This document shows positions 18,213-27,580 of a stretch of 64,000 nucleotides of DNA, one piece after another. How positions within the stretch are numbered: the stretch's first letter is position 1; every line of letters begins with the position of its first letter. Under the pieces are notes generated by a model. It was not told the origin of the DNA. It worked only from the letters and a program-made list of their open reading frames with translations, and ran no database searches. Both the position numbers and the translations under genes were made by a program. The stretch lies in contig NZ_JAGYPI010000005.1 in NCBI RefSeq assembly GCF_018343615.1, positions 1 through 64,000 of the forward strand. Direction: 5' to 3'. The stretch comes from Bacillus sp. FJAT-49736. Lineage in GTDB: Bacteria > Bacillota > Bacilli > Bacillales > Bacillaceae_C.

Positions 18213-18863
18213 TTAAATATTATATCTAAATTGAACTTTGACAAGTGCATGAATTTCAATCTCCCCTGGTTCAATCGGTGTAGAAGTACCAGTGGCGAAT
18301 TTTTGAAGGGGATGCGGCAATTCACTTATCTCTTCCGTAATTTTAAGAGGAATTGTGTCAAAATCAATATTTAGCGTCTCGGATATCGTCTTCGCCTTTG
18401 CTAAAGCATTTCTTAAAGCATTACTTAAGGTTTCTTGGTAATAAACCTGCTGATTTTCTAAAGAAAATTGTATATTCGAGACGTGATTGACTCCATTATT
18501 AACAGCTAAATCAATAATTTTACCCGCTTGAGTGACATTTATTATTTTTACCATAATGGCATTACTTACTTGGTAGCCTCTAAAAACTTGTTTTCCTTCC
18601 ATGTAATCATATTTAGGGAAAATATTATAAGATGCTGTTTGTATATTATCTTTAGGGAAGCCAGTTTGTAAAAGGGCTTGAATAACCTGGTTCATTTTCG
18701 CAGCGTTTTCCTGCTGAGCCTGAGATAATAATTCATTTTCTGTCATAACTTCTAAATGAATCCGTACTGTATCTGGCCTGCAGAGAAGATTTGCAGTCCC
18801 TATCACAGTCATTATTCGGGGAGCCTTATTTCTGTATGGTTTTTGATTTGAGGGATAGTACAT
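18213..18863 (-). CDS. SIMPL-domain (DUF541) protein
   Basis: A 216-residue protein of the SIMPL/DUF541 family, function unclear. The core begins at IMTVIGTANLLCRPDTVRIH, followed by the family's pattern of alternating strands and helices (NIQTASYNIFPKYDY, FRGYQVSNAIMVKI). It lacks the signal peptide of many family members, so appears cytoplasmic. The ATG at 18863 has GGAGG 7 nt upstream; an upstream TTG is too close to it. It stands alone between the PatB and phosphatase genes. Confidence 0.85.
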   Translation of the reverse strand: MYYPSNQKPYRNKAPRIMTVIGTANLLCRPDTVRIHLEVMTENELLSQAQQENAAKMNQVIQALLQTGFPKDNIQTASYNIFPKYDYMEGKQVFRGYQVSNAIMVKIINVTQAGKIIDLAVNNGVNHVSNIQFSLENQQVYYQETLSNALRNALAKAKTISETLNIDFDTIPLKITEEISELPHPLQKFATGTSTPIEPGEIEIHALVKVQFRYNI

Positions 18864-19027
18864 GGACAATCCTCCTATTTTGTTTCTTGTTTTATAAATA
18901 TGCTTAAAATAGGAGTGATGGAAATAAATTTTCTATATTCATGTGTTGCTCCTCTCCGAAGTTCCAAGCAACACTTTATTAAGATGAAATAAGCCAAACC
19001 CGGTTGTCTGTGGGCTTGACTATATTT

Positions 19028-20119
19028 TTACTGTAGTACTTCCTTAGGAACCCATCCTACGATTCCGTTATTCTTTATTAATGCATATCCTGCACAAGTA
19101 TCATCCAGTACAGAAATGATATCTCCCTTTTTTACATTTATTTGTGCACAGGATACTTCTTTTTTTACTTCAAAACCATTGTCTGTTTGATGGATATATT
19201 CATTTTTTACATATACCTGTTCACCTGTTTCTACTTGTTGGCACAAGGTAAAATAATCTCCTCTTTCCAGAGGTAAGATGCGATAGTCCACATAAGAAAT
19301 GGACCCAGTCATGACAGTATCAGCCTCAAAATCAATTACAGCATTGATTTTTCGAAAATGATCGACGTATGTATAAGAATAAATATTCTCTGAAGAACTT
19401 GGTTGAATGATAAAGGCATTTAATTGCCCTGAATTTTTTACATTATTACCGCCGTCAATGGCAATTATTTTTTTCTCCAAGTCGATAATAGGATTGTTGG
19501 ATAGTATTTTGCTAGAATAATTCCCAACAGGCCAATGGCCTACTATAACGTTTTTATTTGCACGATGGGACTTATATAAAAATTCCGGAATAGATATGGC
19601 ATTATCCCTATCTGTATCTTTCCAGTTATCAATATCCTCCAGTCCGGCGTGAACAAAAATATATTGATCCGTTTCTATTGCTGTCGGCAGTTCGGACAAC
19701 CACATGATTTCCTCAGAAAAATGTGTTAATAATTGCTCCTTAACTTCTTGTATACTAGTGTCAATTGTAATAGAAAATTCAATCTGCTCTAGCCATTCGT
19801 TCATAATCGAATGCTTTCTGGCACATAAATAGTTTATTAGCTGCGGATTTTCATTAAGAAGCTCTTCTACTAACGCATCACAATTGCCTTCTATTACATG
19901 AACCCTTGGATTCTGTGCTGCAAGCTCTATCACGTAACGAACAACCCCCGTGCTATTTGCACCTTTTTCACAAAGGTCACCATTTATGATAAGATAGTCT
20001 TCTTTACTAAATTGCACCTTATCTAAAAGCTCTTTAAAAAGCTCTAATTCTCCGTGAATGTCGGAGATTACGATGATTCGGGACTGATCTTTAATAGATA
20101 AAGCTTTTATTTTATTCAA
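19028..20119 (-). CDS. metallophosphoesterase (PPP-type) with C-terminal SH3-like domain
   Basis: A 363-residue protein with a calcineurin-like phosphoesterase domain in the first ~240 residues: DIHGE (Asp20, His22), GDLCEKG (47-53), GNCDA (78-82, where GNHE is usual), VHAGLED and VGHWPVG. The last ~40 residues (INVKKGDIISV...GIVGWVPKEVL) look like a bacterial SH3 domain. The TTG at 20119 is proposed as start because AAAAGGAG lies 8 nt upstream; a GTG 99 nt further upstream has no ribosome binding site. Probable protein-serine/threonine or dinucleoside-tetraphosphate phosphatase; substrate not known. The SH3 fusion is unusual for a cytoplasmic phosphatase. Confidence 0.8.
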   Translation of the reverse strand: MNKIKALSIKDQSRIIVISDIHGELELFKELLDKVQFSKEDYLIINGDLCEKGANSTGVVRYVIELAAQNPRVHVIEGNCDALVEELLNENPQLINYLCARKHSIMNEWLEQIEFSITIDTSIQEVKEQLLTHFSEEIMWLSELPTAIETDQYIFVHAGLEDIDNWKDTDRDNAISIPEFLYKSHRANKNVIVGHWPVGNYSSKILSNNPIIDLEKKIIAIDGGNNVKNSGQLNAFIIQPSSSENIYSYTYVDHFRKINAVIDFEADTVMTGSISYVDYRILPLERGDYFTLCQQVETGEQVYVKNEYIHQTDNGFEVKKEVSCAQINVKKGDIISVLDDTCAGYALIKNNGIVGWVPKEVLQ

Positions 20120-20350
20120 CAGAATTACTCCTTTTTCTTTGATACTATAAAATAATTCATTCGACAATCTTTTTGATATTCCTTTTTCATGAATATAGAG
20201 TTCTTTGATGAAGCTCACTAAATGGTGAAAACACTAGTTAGCGATTTCCTAACATAATTGTAAAAATAAATAAAAGCCATGTATCACTGCTAAGACACGG
20301 CTTAAATATTCTCATTCATATAACATCGAAATTAATTTCGTCTATGTCGG

Positions 20351-20473
20351 TTACCTTTTCAATGCCTTCATCTTTCCATTCTTCTCATCTCCATCCTTGT
20401 ACTCAAATAAACCAATATGATTTCCCCATGGATAAAAAACCCATTCTAATAAGAATGAGTTTTTTATGACTTC
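20351..20473 (-). pseudogene. possible C-terminal gene remnant
   Basis: A 40-codon open frame without a start codon ends in TAA at 20351. Its last part reads WVFYPWGNHIGLFEYKDGDE, with protein-like composition. It may be the decayed end of a VOC/glyoxalase-like or other gene. A terminator hairpin lies inside it, so it is not expected to be expressed. Low certainty. Confidence 0.25.
20432..20467. terminator. intrinsic terminator
   Basis: A hairpin with arms AAAAAACCCATTCT and AGAATGAGTTTTTT (one mismatch) and a 3-4 nt loop; A and T tracts on both sides. It can end the lipoprotein transcript on the minus strand. Confidence 0.65.
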
Positions 20474-20579
20474 TTAGCATTCCAAGTTCTACTTGAATTA
20501 ATCTTATTCCAAAACAGGCGCCAGTTTGTCTGAGGTTATATTAGATTTTGCCAATCTCTAACACTGCTTGATTACACTA

Positions 20580-21185
20580 TTATTCATTAAACATTTTGTT
20601 TAGAGCATCAGCGTTTGCCATTACTGCTTCCATTAAGTTATTATCTGAAACAATTTTGTAATTACCATCTTTATCTTTCTTGAGATTCAGTGTTACTTCA
20701 CGGGTGGACATTGTTGCATTTTTATCCGTCATATCCTTAACAAGAGTTGTTTCCATTAATTTTGTCATTTCATCATCAGAATTCTCACTCTCGCTAAATG
20801 CACTAGCAAAAGCCATAGGCATTACTTCTCCTAGTGCCTTTGTTATAGCCATTTGCATATCAACAGATGTAATCTTCACTTTCACTTTCGCGGAATTATC
20901 ATTAGTCGATACAACTACAGGCTTTTCAAATTTATAGTTTGATGCCAATGCTTTAAATAAAACTTTACCATTAATTCCATCGTTATCTTCGTTAAAATTC
21001 TTCAAATTAAATTCCTGATCTGAGGAACTTAAATGGACGTAGGTAATTGCTTTTTTATAATCACCATTTTTAATAGAAGTTAAAAAATCATTAACTGTCT
21101 CCTCTGGCTTTGGTCCGCCACACCCAGCTAATAATCCAAATGACACACAAAGTATCATTATTGCGATGAATAATTTTTTCTTCAT
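20580..21185 (-). CDS. lipoprotein with DUF4878/NTF2-like domain
   Basis: A 201-residue probable lipoprotein. The signal peptide has a KKK start, hydrophobic core and lipobox LLAGC (Cys22). The mature part begins GGPKPEETVNDFLTSIKNGDYKKA, the usual opening of DUF4878/DUF5105-type NTF2-like domains in Bacillus lipoproteins, and ends with a strand-rich region KDGNYKIVSDNNL. Expected on the outer face of the membrane; function unknown. The ribosome binding site is GGGGGG. Confidence 0.85.
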   Translation of the reverse strand: MKKKLFIAIMILCVSFGLLAGCGGPKPEETVNDFLTSIKNGDYKKAITYVHLSSSDQEFNLKNFNEDNDGINGKVLFKALASNYKFEKPVVVSTNDNSAKVKVKITSVDMQMAITKALGEVMPMAFASAFSESENSDDEMTKLMETTLVKDMTDKNATMSTREVTLNLKKDKDGNYKIVSDNNLMEAVMANADALNKMFNE

Positions 21186-21598
21186 TAATTATTCCCCCCA
21201 GAAATAATCTCATTATTTTTTAAGCAGCAAGTGTAATTATAGTGAATAAAAGGAATTTGGTAAACAGAATTTATAATAAAGGGGTTTCCTAATTAACCCA
21301 ATAGGAGTAATAAGTGGAAGGGTAATTGATTTGGGTTCACTCTCTAGGATATAAAGAAAGAATAATAAGAATGTAAAATTGATAAATTTAAGAATCTCCT
21401 TAATTCGAATACGCCCAGATGTGATGTACCCATGGATACTTTCAAGTTGTTAATGGATAATATCATCTTTCTATGATTGCTACTTCTATTGAACTGCGAA
21501 TAGTTAGTAGAAAACGCAAAAAAACGGCAAAGAAAAACTAGCCCTCCACCAAGCAAAGGACTAGTTTCTATTATATATATTGCTTTACATTCATTTCT
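21186..21598. other. intergenic region
   Basis: Carries the lipoprotein gene promoter region (left part) and the chemotaxis-receptor terminator (right part). A 70-codon minus-strand frame here (21344-21556) overlaps the terminator and has no ribosome binding site, so it is not called. Confidence 0.5.
21533..21567 (-). terminator. terminator of the chemotaxis receptor gene
   Basis: Arms AAACTAGTCC and GGGCTAGTTT on the minus strand with a 13-nt loop, followed by a TTTTTC tract. Confidence 0.75.
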
Positions 21599-23386
21599 CT
21601 ATACTTTAAATTGGTTTGCAACATCCAGAAGTTCCTGAGCCATATTTGCTAGTAGTTTAGTTGCTGCACTTACTTCCTGCATAGAAGCGGTTTGTTCTTC
21701 CGTTGCTGCCGCCACCTCCTGAGTATGTTCAGTTGTTTGATCAGTTATGTTGCTTACATTTTTTATGGATTCAACTAGTGAATTTGTATGATGATGAATT
21801 TGTTCAATTGACTGAGATACCTCCAGCATTCGCTCGGTGACATCATTAACGGCCAATGAAATATCTGCAAATGATGTTCCTGCATCCCCTACCAATTCTG
21901 TTCCTTTATGCACTGCATTCCCGCCGAAGTTCATTGATTCAACAGCCTTAAGAGTATTGGCTTGAATCTCTTGAATGATTTCTCCAATTCGCTTTGTTGA
22001 TTGGCTGGATTGCTCCGCAAGCTTACGAACCTCGTCAGCCACAACTGCGAAGCCTTTTCCGTGTTCACCTGCACGGGCTGCTTCAATCGCTGCATTTAAA
22101 GCTAGTAAATTAGTTTGGTCGGCAATTCCATTAATAATCGTAACAATTTCCTCAATTTCCTCAGATTTTTTACTTAACATGGTAATGACTTTGGCTGTAT
22201 TCTCCGTATTCGTTGTGATATTTTCCATTTGTTCAATGGCTTTACCAACGATATCACTGCCCACCTGTGCTTTTCCAAACATCTCTTGCGAAGAATGGGC
22301 AACTTTTTCAGCACGGGATGATATATCATATATATCCTCTGAAATCTTACTAACTAACTGATTCGCTTGCTTGACACTTCCAAACTGCAAATCTGCGCCA
22401 GATGAAACCTCTTGTATAGAATCAGCAATTTGTTCAGAAGCTTTCGAGGTTTCATCGGCATTAGCACTAAGTTGCTCAGATGAAGCTGCAACTTGTTGGG
22501 ACGTGTCAATTACTCTTCTTACAAGATTTTTTAAATTAGAAACCATTGCGTTAAAGCTTTTTGTAAGTTCTCCCATCTCATCCTTCCGATTTTCTCTTAT
22601 GGCTTCAATCGACAAATCACCATCTGCTACTACTGCCATTCCGTTCCGCAAGGATGTCAGTATTTTATTAAAGTTGCGAATGAATAGGGTGATTGCAGCA
22701 ATACCGATTAATAAGAATATAGCCGTTACTATAATAGTAGTATTTCGAACACCATCCCTTATTAAAATCGCTAACTTTTGCATATCAAAATCGAAACCGA
22801 CAACCCCAATAATTTGACCATTTGAATCAGTAACTGCTTTCGCCAAAGTAATAGTCGATTTCCCAGTGCCGGTATCAATATATGGTTCTGTCCAAATGAC
22901 TTTTCCGTTCGCCTTTTTTGCTTGTATATACCAATCCCTTTGTCGTGGATCAAATTGTTGTAAATTCACCTGTTCAGGAGGGATATTAGATAAATAAAAT
23001 TCTCCATTCTCTGTAGCTAAATATGTATTTAAGAGATATTCATGTTTGTTTTCAAAATCTTTAAAAAACTTTTGATAGAACACTTCCTTAACTGGATCAT
23101 TTACAGTTGGCATGTTTGTAAATTTTTGCGCGGAGGAAGCAGTAAAATTATATGTTTGAAACTGTACTTGTGACTTAGAACTGAAATTTTTTATTAGATC
23201 TTCATGTTCAATAAAAATATTTTTAAATTTTGTTGAAAACTTCTCCATATCCCCCTTTTGAATTACAGCATGCTCCAAAATACTAGTCTTTTGATAAAAC
23301 ATGAATCCTACAATTACAAGTGGAACAACCAATAGAAGGAGCATTAGTGCCGGTAGCTTAAATTTAATAGAATGAATGAACTTCAT
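21599..23386 (-). CDS. methyl-accepting chemotaxis protein
   Basis: A 595-residue receptor. Membrane segment 1 is at about 11-30, followed by an extracellular Cache-like sensor (about 35-210, with [13 protein letters not shown] and GVVGFDFDM typical of dCache), membrane segment 2 (about 212-232), a HAMP domain and a cytoplasmic coiled-coil signalling domain. The highly conserved hairpin tip, [20 protein letters not shown], lies near residue 420, and [15 protein letters not shown] follows. It should report an external ligand to CheA/CheW. Ligand unknown; amino acids or carboxylates are usual for this sensor class. Ribosome binding site AAGGGGGAAA. Confidence 0.95.
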   Translation of the reverse strand: MKFIHSIKFKLPALMLLLLVVPLVIVGFMFYQKTSILEHAVIQKGDMEKFSTKFKNIFIEHEDLIKNFSSKSQVQFQTYNFTASSAQKFTNMPTVNDPVKEVFYQKFFKDFENKHEYLLNTYLATENGEFYLSNIPPEQVNLQQFDPRQRDWYIQAKKANGKVIWTEPYIDTGTGKSTITLAKAVTDSNGQIIGVVGFDFDMQKLAILIRDGVRNTTIIVTAIFLLIGIAAITLFIRNFNKILTSLRNGMAVVADGDLSIEAIRENRKDEMGELTKSFNAMVSNLKNLVRRVIDTSQQVAASSEQLSANADETSKASEQIADSIQEVSSGADLQFGSVKQANQLVSKISEDIYDISSRAEKVAHSSQEMFGKAQVGSDIVGKAIEQMENITTNTENTAKVITMLSKKSEEIEEIVTIINGIADQTNLLALNAAIEAARAGEHGKGFAVVADEVRKLAEQSSQSTKRIGEIIQEIQANTLKAVESMNFGGNAVHKGTELVGDAGTSFADISLAVNDVTERMLEVSQSIEQIHHHTNSLVESIKNVSNITDQTTEHTQEVAAATEEQTASMQEVSAATKLLANMAQELLDVANQFKV

Positions 23387-23590
23387 TGTCTTTCCCCCTT
23401 TTCAAAAAAAGATGCTGAAAATTAATATCGATGTTTTTTACAAAAAAGTCATCATTTTATAAATTTTCAAAATTATTATAAGTATATAGTACCATCTACT
23501 TTAGGTTCATTCAACAGAATTCTTTAAAAAATAACATATATCGACATTTGTGACAGCCTACCACATGGTGCTCGGCACCATTTATGTTAT

Positions 23591-23615
23591 AAAAAAAAGC
23601 ACCTGACAAGGCGCT
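23591..23615 (-). terminator. terminator of the CPBP protease gene
   Basis: Minus-strand hairpin AGCGCCTTGTCAGGTGCT followed by T8. Confidence 0.8.
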
Positions 23616-23631
23616 AAATTGATAGTTCAGA

Positions 23632-24522
23632 TTATATTTCTTTTATTAAACCCTCTTTTTCCGTTTGTAAAAAGAACTTCGTCACGAAAAAACCAGCGAT
23701 GATTATCACCGTTGTTAAAATTCCCGCTTCCGGCCCAAATGCCCCTCCAGTTAAAATTGTGTCGTGAATTTTCGGCTGAAAAATGCTCGAGGTGTTTGTT
23801 CCGCTTACTTGAAATCCCCAGACATTACCTTGAAAGAAATTCCATGTCAGATGGTATCCCATTGGCATCCATAGACGATTTGTTTTTAAAAACATATACG
23901 CAAACAACAGTCCAATCAATACTATATTAATGAGGCCCAGGGGCTTGACGTTATCGTTTAAAATGTGAGCACAGCTAAAGATAACTGCTGAAACGATGTA
24001 TATGACAATTTTTGAATGAGTGGGCCTTAATATTGAAATGATGTATCCACGGAAAAATAATTCCTCATTCAAGGCGACAAAAATAAACGTAATTAGTCCC
24101 AAAAGCAGTGACCATGAAAAATTCAACTCGAAATGATCAAAATAAATTTGCCCTGTAGCCCATAAAATAAGGAAAACAATTGTAATCGAAGCAAATCCTA
24201 GAATGAGACCAAAACCAAGTTCTCTCTTACTCTTCCAAAAATCCGTCCATCCCATCGCTCTCATGGCTTGTTTGTTGAATTTTGTCATAATTAAAACGGT
24301 TAACAGCACTCCAAAAAAAGATGCTGCTCCCGACAATAACCCTGTAATTGGATCGTCCAATGAAAGGTCGGCGACAGCTTCTAATGGAGCATCTGAAGTA
24401 ACAATGGCATAAATTAGTGCCGGAATTGATAGGATTGTAGTCAGTACAAGCATTAAAATTAGAGAAATTACTAATTTAATAATAATTCCGCCAACCATAC
24501 GCAGCTTACTTTTTCCTTCCAA
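23632..24522 (-). CDS. CPBP-family intramembrane metalloprotease
   Basis: A 296-residue membrane protein with about eight hydrophobic segments. The CPBP (Abi/CAAX protease) motifs are present: EELFFRGY at 153-160, a second motif with His in FSCAHIL (near 190) and a third with His/Asn in GYHLTWNF (near 228). These residues form the glutamic-type or metal-dependent active site. Substrate unknown; family members process prenylated proteins or bacteriocins, or give self-immunity. The TTG start is chosen because GAGGAGG lies 7 nt upstream. Single gene with its own terminator. Confidence 0.9.
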   Translation of the reverse strand: MEGKSKLRMVGGIIIKLVISLILMLVLTTILSIPALIYAIVTSDAPLEAVADLSLDDPITGLLSGAASFFGVLLTVLIMTKFNKQAMRAMGWTDFWKSKRELGFGLILGFASITIVFLILWATGQIYFDHFELNFSWSLLLGLITFIFVALNEELFFRGYIISILRPTHSKIVIYIVSAVIFSCAHILNDNVKPLGLINIVLIGLLFAYMFLKTNRLWMPMGYHLTWNFFQGNVWGFQVSGTNTSSIFQPKIHDTILTGGAFGPEAGILTTVIIIAGFFVTKFFLQTEKEGLIKEI

Positions 24523-24841
24523 AATATTTCCTCCTCGTTTGATAAGCCTTCAATCATTTTACAGGATATCAAACCGATTGAAAACTTAGAATGCGGGTCC
24601 ACTGCCTTTGTTGCCTTTAACTTAATTGGTTGTGAACATCAGTCAAAACTCCATTATAAGGAGGGGCTGTTAAGCTACCAAAGTGAAAATTTATCATTCT
24701 GATCTCCGTGGATACGTCACGTCCAATAGAAGAAAATAAGGTTAAATCAATGCCGATCACCTTAAAACCGCAGAGAACCCCAAATGCAAGTTGGAAGGAA
24801 CCGACAGTGATTACGAAAATGCCATAGATACATACAAATAA

Positions 24842-24864
24842 AGCCATCGTCAAAAACGGTGGCT
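24842..24864 (-). terminator. terminator-like hairpin after the spore protein gene
   Basis: Minus-strand arms AGCCACCGT and ACGATGGCT, beginning in the stop codon of the spore protein gene and followed by TTATTTGT. The T tract is short. Confidence 0.5.
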
Positions 24865-25061
24865 CATTCGTTCTTCATACTGTTAATTTTTCTTTTGACC
24901 TCATCTACATTCGTATCGCTATAGATTGCCGTTTCGCGTCCGCCTGTCGTACTTGCCAGCCATTCTTTTACTTCATTGTAGGACATCCCTGACTGTGCAT
25001 TTTTCCTCTTTACTTCATCAATGTTCGTTCCGGCTACTGTAAATGAATCGTTATTTTTCAT
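24864..25061 (-). CDS. gamma-type small acid-soluble spore protein-like
   Basis: A 65-residue hydrophilic protein, rich in Asn, Lys, Glu and Thr. Two related segments, AGTNIDEVKRKNAQSG (10-25) and SDTNVDEVKRKI (48-59), match the repeated pattern of gamma-type (SspE-like) small acid-soluble spore proteins, including the GPR-site-like region. It should be made in the forespore and degraded at germination to feed the spore. The ATG at 25061 has AAGGAGGT 9 nt upstream; a longer frame reads through from 25211 but has no such site. It supports a spore-forming host. Confidence 0.75.
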   Translation of the reverse strand: MKNNDSFTVAGTNIDEVKRKNAQSGMSYNEVKEWLASTTGGRETAIYSDTNVDEVKRKINSMKNE

Positions 25062-25279
25062 AAAAAAGAAACCTCCTTGCTGTTTGCTATTATTGTTCTC
25101 TGGAGGTGTCATTTTAATCATGTTAATGTTATTTCTTCTAGGTAGGAGAGCAAATGTATATTTCGAATTTATTCTAACCTTCTCCACAGGCAACCGATTT
25201 AATCTTTTCAATTATCCGCTTGCGAATGGACATCTAAATACACTAGTACTTTCACTTATGCTATATCAAACTACAAAAA

Positions 25280-25564
25280 CTATTCGCTCCACCCTGGTGC
25301 CGGCTGATGAACCCAACCATTAGAAGTACCTGTATTATCAATGGATTTTATCCAATATTCACCAACTTCTTTATTAAATAAGATGAGATTTTTCTTATCT
25401 GCGATAATTAATTCATAATTAGCTTGCTCTTGCTGAGAAACCGTCACTTCACCTGTCCCAGATGAAAATTGGATATCCCGTAATCCACTTGAAATCCACC
25501 ATGCACTTATAAGCAAACAAACCCCAAAAAAGATAATAGAACCCGATAGATAATTTTTAGTCAT
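25280..25564 (-). CDS. small membrane-anchored hypothetical protein
   Basis: A 94-residue protein with one N-terminal membrane segment (about 7-25, rich in Ile, Phe and Trp) and an outward-facing domain of about 65 residues ending in NGWVHQPAPGWSE. No family recognised. The start has AAAGGGGA upstream, so it is probably expressed. Confidence 0.65.
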   Translation of the reverse strand: MTKNYLSGSIIFFGVCLLISAWWISSGLRDIQFSSGTGEVTVSQQEQANYELIIADKKNLILFNKEVGEYWIKSIDNTGTSNGWVHQPAPGWSE

Positions 25565-25698
25565 TTCCCAATCCCCTTTAATAAATATTTATACTTTTTA
25601 TACGTATTAACCGGATTCTGGTTTCTGTTTTGGATAAATATTATTTATTTAACTGACAAGAGTGGCATTTATCTATACTGCTACGCAATCCCCATTTG

Positions 25699-26460
25699 CT
25701 ACTGTTCAAGCATCTTCTCCAAAAGAGGAATAATCTGATTTCCCTGTGAGAGATTCCCCTTTATCCAATCTAGTTCCACTGAAACAAGAGTTTGGATTTG
25801 CTTCACAGCATTTTTGTGTTTATCTGGTGTGATATGTTCAAAAATTTGTTGTAACTCCAGAACCAATTCTGCCGGAAGCGATAGTTCTACTGTCTTCAGC
25901 CCTAACTGCGCCCGTTTCGGTGCGTACTTATGCAAAAGCACCCTTGCTAAATGATGCATGACATTTGTTAACATTTTCACCGCCCAAATGTCATTGCCCC
26001 TCGCAGCCGTTTTTGAATATTGAAACATAAACCAAGCGACATCATTAACATCATCACGATATTCATTATCAGAAAGTGTTAGCGTCTGCGTTTCCGTGAA
26101 TCTTTCCAAAAGATGATTTGGGTCATACAATACTCTGAAGTAATCCTTTTCTACGAATGAATCAAGGGTAACAGTAAACATATCAATATGTAGCATATCA
26201 TCATACACTGCAATAATTTGCGGTGCAATAATGAAAATATCGTCGTAAAAAAGGATATCCCTGTAAGTATATAAGTGATCCAAACGCTTTTCTAAAAAAG
26301 CTTCTTCATCCTCCTGATTAACTAAGCAATACAAATCAATGTCAGAATGCTCATCATAATCATTTCGCCCCATCGAACCTTTCAGAAAAATAGCTTGCAC
26401 TAATTCATCCTGCTTCAAACTTTTCACAATCTTTCTTACAGCTAAATCCTGTCGTAACAT
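25699..26460 (-). CDS. nucleotidyltransferase-domain protein
   Basis: A 253-residue protein of the polymerase-beta-type nucleotidyltransferase superfamily. The catalytic pattern GSMGRNDYDEHSDIDLY (28-44) provides GS and two acidic residues; a third acidic residue is likely in HIDMFTV. The rest is helical, as in aminoglycoside adenylyltransferase-like proteins of unknown substrate. ATG with AAAGGAGA upstream. Divergent from the XRE regulator that follows. Confidence 0.8.
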   Translation of the reverse strand: MLRQDLAVRKIVKSLKQDELVQAIFLKGSMGRNDYDEHSDIDLYCLVNQEDEEAFLEKRLDHLYTYRDILFYDDIFIIAPQIIAVYDDMLHIDMFTVTLDSFVEKDYFRVLYDPNHLLERFTETQTLTLSDNEYRDDVNDVAWFMFQYSKTAARGNDIWAVKMLTNVMHHLARVLLHKYAPKRAQLGLKTVELSLPAELVLELQQIFEHITPDKHKNAVKQIQTLVSVELDWIKGNLSQGNQIIPLLEKMLEQ

Positions 26461-26523
26461 ATGAAAATCTCCTTTCTAAAAAAAATTCGATAAACAAAAT
26501 GGATATTCCTCTTTCGGAAAATT

Positions 26524-26595
26524 TGTAAAGCTTCCTTGACATCTTACCCCAATGTAAAGTAAGCTTTACTCAAAATATGTAAAGCTTACTTTACA
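26524..26595 (+). promoter_or_regulatory. three tandem operator palindromes of the XRE regulator
   Basis: Three 18-nt copies with the pattern TGTAAAG-N4-CTTTACA: 26524-26541 (arm CTTGACA, overlapping a -35-like TTGACA), 26553-26570 (last base T) and 26578-26595 (perfect). They lie immediately upstream of the small XRE regulator gene, consistent with autoregulation. Confidence 0.7.
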
Positions 26596-26619
26596 GATTC
26601 TTTTTCTTTAGGAGGTTCC

Positions 26620-26808
26620 ATGGATAACCGAATTAAAGAACTACGTAAACTATTCAGCATGACCCAAGAGGATTTATCGAAGAAGGTGGGAGTATCTCGG
26701 CAATCGATTATTGCTATTGAGTCAGGAAAATACAATCCATCATTAGAATTAGCCTACAAAATTGCCAAGACCTTTCAATGTAAAATTGAGGATGTATTCT
26801 TATTTTAG
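26620..26808 (+). CDS. small XRE-family regulator (YgzD-like)
   Basis: A 62-residue protein that is almost entirely a Cro/CI-type helix-turn-helix: [20 protein letters not shown] (residues 14-33), then [19 protein letters not shown]. Such short regulators typically pair with a small membrane protein encoded next to them, as here (18 nt further on). Ribosome binding site TAGGAGG. The three operator-like palindromes upstream suggest it represses its own operon. Confidence 0.9.
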   Translation: MDNRIKELRKLFSMTQEDLSKKVGVSRQSIIAIESGKYNPSLELAYKIAKTFQCKIEDVFLF

Positions 26809-26826
26809 AGAACGGGGGATGGGATT

Positions 26827-27312
26827 ATGGAAATTTCAGTTGGAGGCTTAGTAGGCCTATACGGGGGATTATTAATCGGCGGATTTGGCTGGTGGTTCGG
26901 AAGAAAGATGGCTCATAAAAATCGTGGAATAGATGAGTTATATCACCATATTTGGCAAAAAGCCAGATCCTATTCATGGTTTGCAACGATAGCAGCCATA
27001 TATATTTTGTTTTCCATCTCTGCTTTAGGAGTTCCATTGAAGGTCCCGATGGTTCTTGGTGTATTGTTGTTAGTTCACTTAGGAAGCTGGGCGATAATTG
27101 GGATGGTGATGAATTTTAGAATGAACGTTATTCCGAAGCCTGTTAACAAAGCAACCAAGATTGTATTAGGGGTCACCATCATTACAATATCCATTATTAT
27201 TTTCACTACCATGTCCTTAGTAACACAAAATTGGAAGTTCTTATTATGGAGTATTATTCCAAATAGTTTGGGGATATGGTCTATTATTCAAATTAAAGAA
27301 AAAGCGGAATAG
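26827..27312 (+). CDS. membrane protein paired with XRE regulator
   Basis: A 161-residue protein with four hydrophobic segments (about 8-25, 45-65, 72-95 and 115-160 containing two). No family is firmly recognised; it resembles DUF2178-like or other small integral membrane proteins that accompany YgzD-type regulators. GGGGGATGGG lies upstream of the ATG. Co-transcribed with the regulator and probably controlled by it. Function unknown. Confidence 0.7.
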   Translation: MEISVGGLVGLYGGLLIGGFGWWFGRKMAHKNRGIDELYHHIWQKARSYSWFATIAAIYILFSISALGVPLKVPMVLGVLLLVHLGSWAIIGMVMNFRMNVIPKPVNKATKIVLGVTIITISIIIFTTMSLVTQNWKFLLWSIIPNSLGIWSIIQIKEKAE

Positions 27313-27580
27313 CCTGTTTGTAAGCTACCTCCTACTTAAGAGCACCTGAAGCAACTGCGTTGTGTACTGTTGCTTTTGTTATAGTGCCTGGCACCATACA
27401 GTGTAACAGCATATCTCTTTTAGTCTGGTGCCTAGCACCACATTGAAGCAGAAAAACAATGCCACTCAATCACTAGTTGAATGGCATTCAACCATCTGTT
27501 GATAGTTTAAAAGAGGTGAAAATGTTACCATCATATTAAGCAGTGCGCACTGTCAATTGACTCAGGTGGAGGAGATAAGG
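27313..27580. other. intergenic region with palindromes
   Basis: Contains a weak terminator-like hairpin (AAGCAAC at 27349, GTTGCTT at 27369), two GTGCC-GGCAC palindrome copies (about 27382-27395 and 27424-27438), a 12-bp stem hairpin AATGCCACTCAA/TTGAATGGCATT near 27460-27490, and the perfect palindrome CAGTGCGCACTG at 27541-27552. Confidence 0.5.
27541..27552 (+). promoter_or_regulatory. possible operator palindrome
   Basis: A perfect 12-nt palindrome, CAGTGCGCACTG, 28 nt upstream of the start of the XRE repeat protein; a candidate autoregulatory site. Confidence 0.35.

Larger units (their letters stand above)
20120..20579. other. intergenic region with hairpins and a possible gene remnant
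   Basis: Holds a hairpin at about 20262-20306 (AAGCCATGT/ACACGGCTT arms, followed on the minus strand by a T-rich tract), a terminator at 20432-20467, and between them a minus-strand frame (stop at 20351) reading PWGNHIGLFEYKDGDE, which looks like the tail of a former gene. Confidence 0.4.

Noticed and set aside
24617-24853. 78-codon minus-strand frame with hydrophobic start
   Set aside because: It starts inside the hairpin that follows the spore protein gene, uses a TTG without ribosome binding site, and shows no recognisable family.
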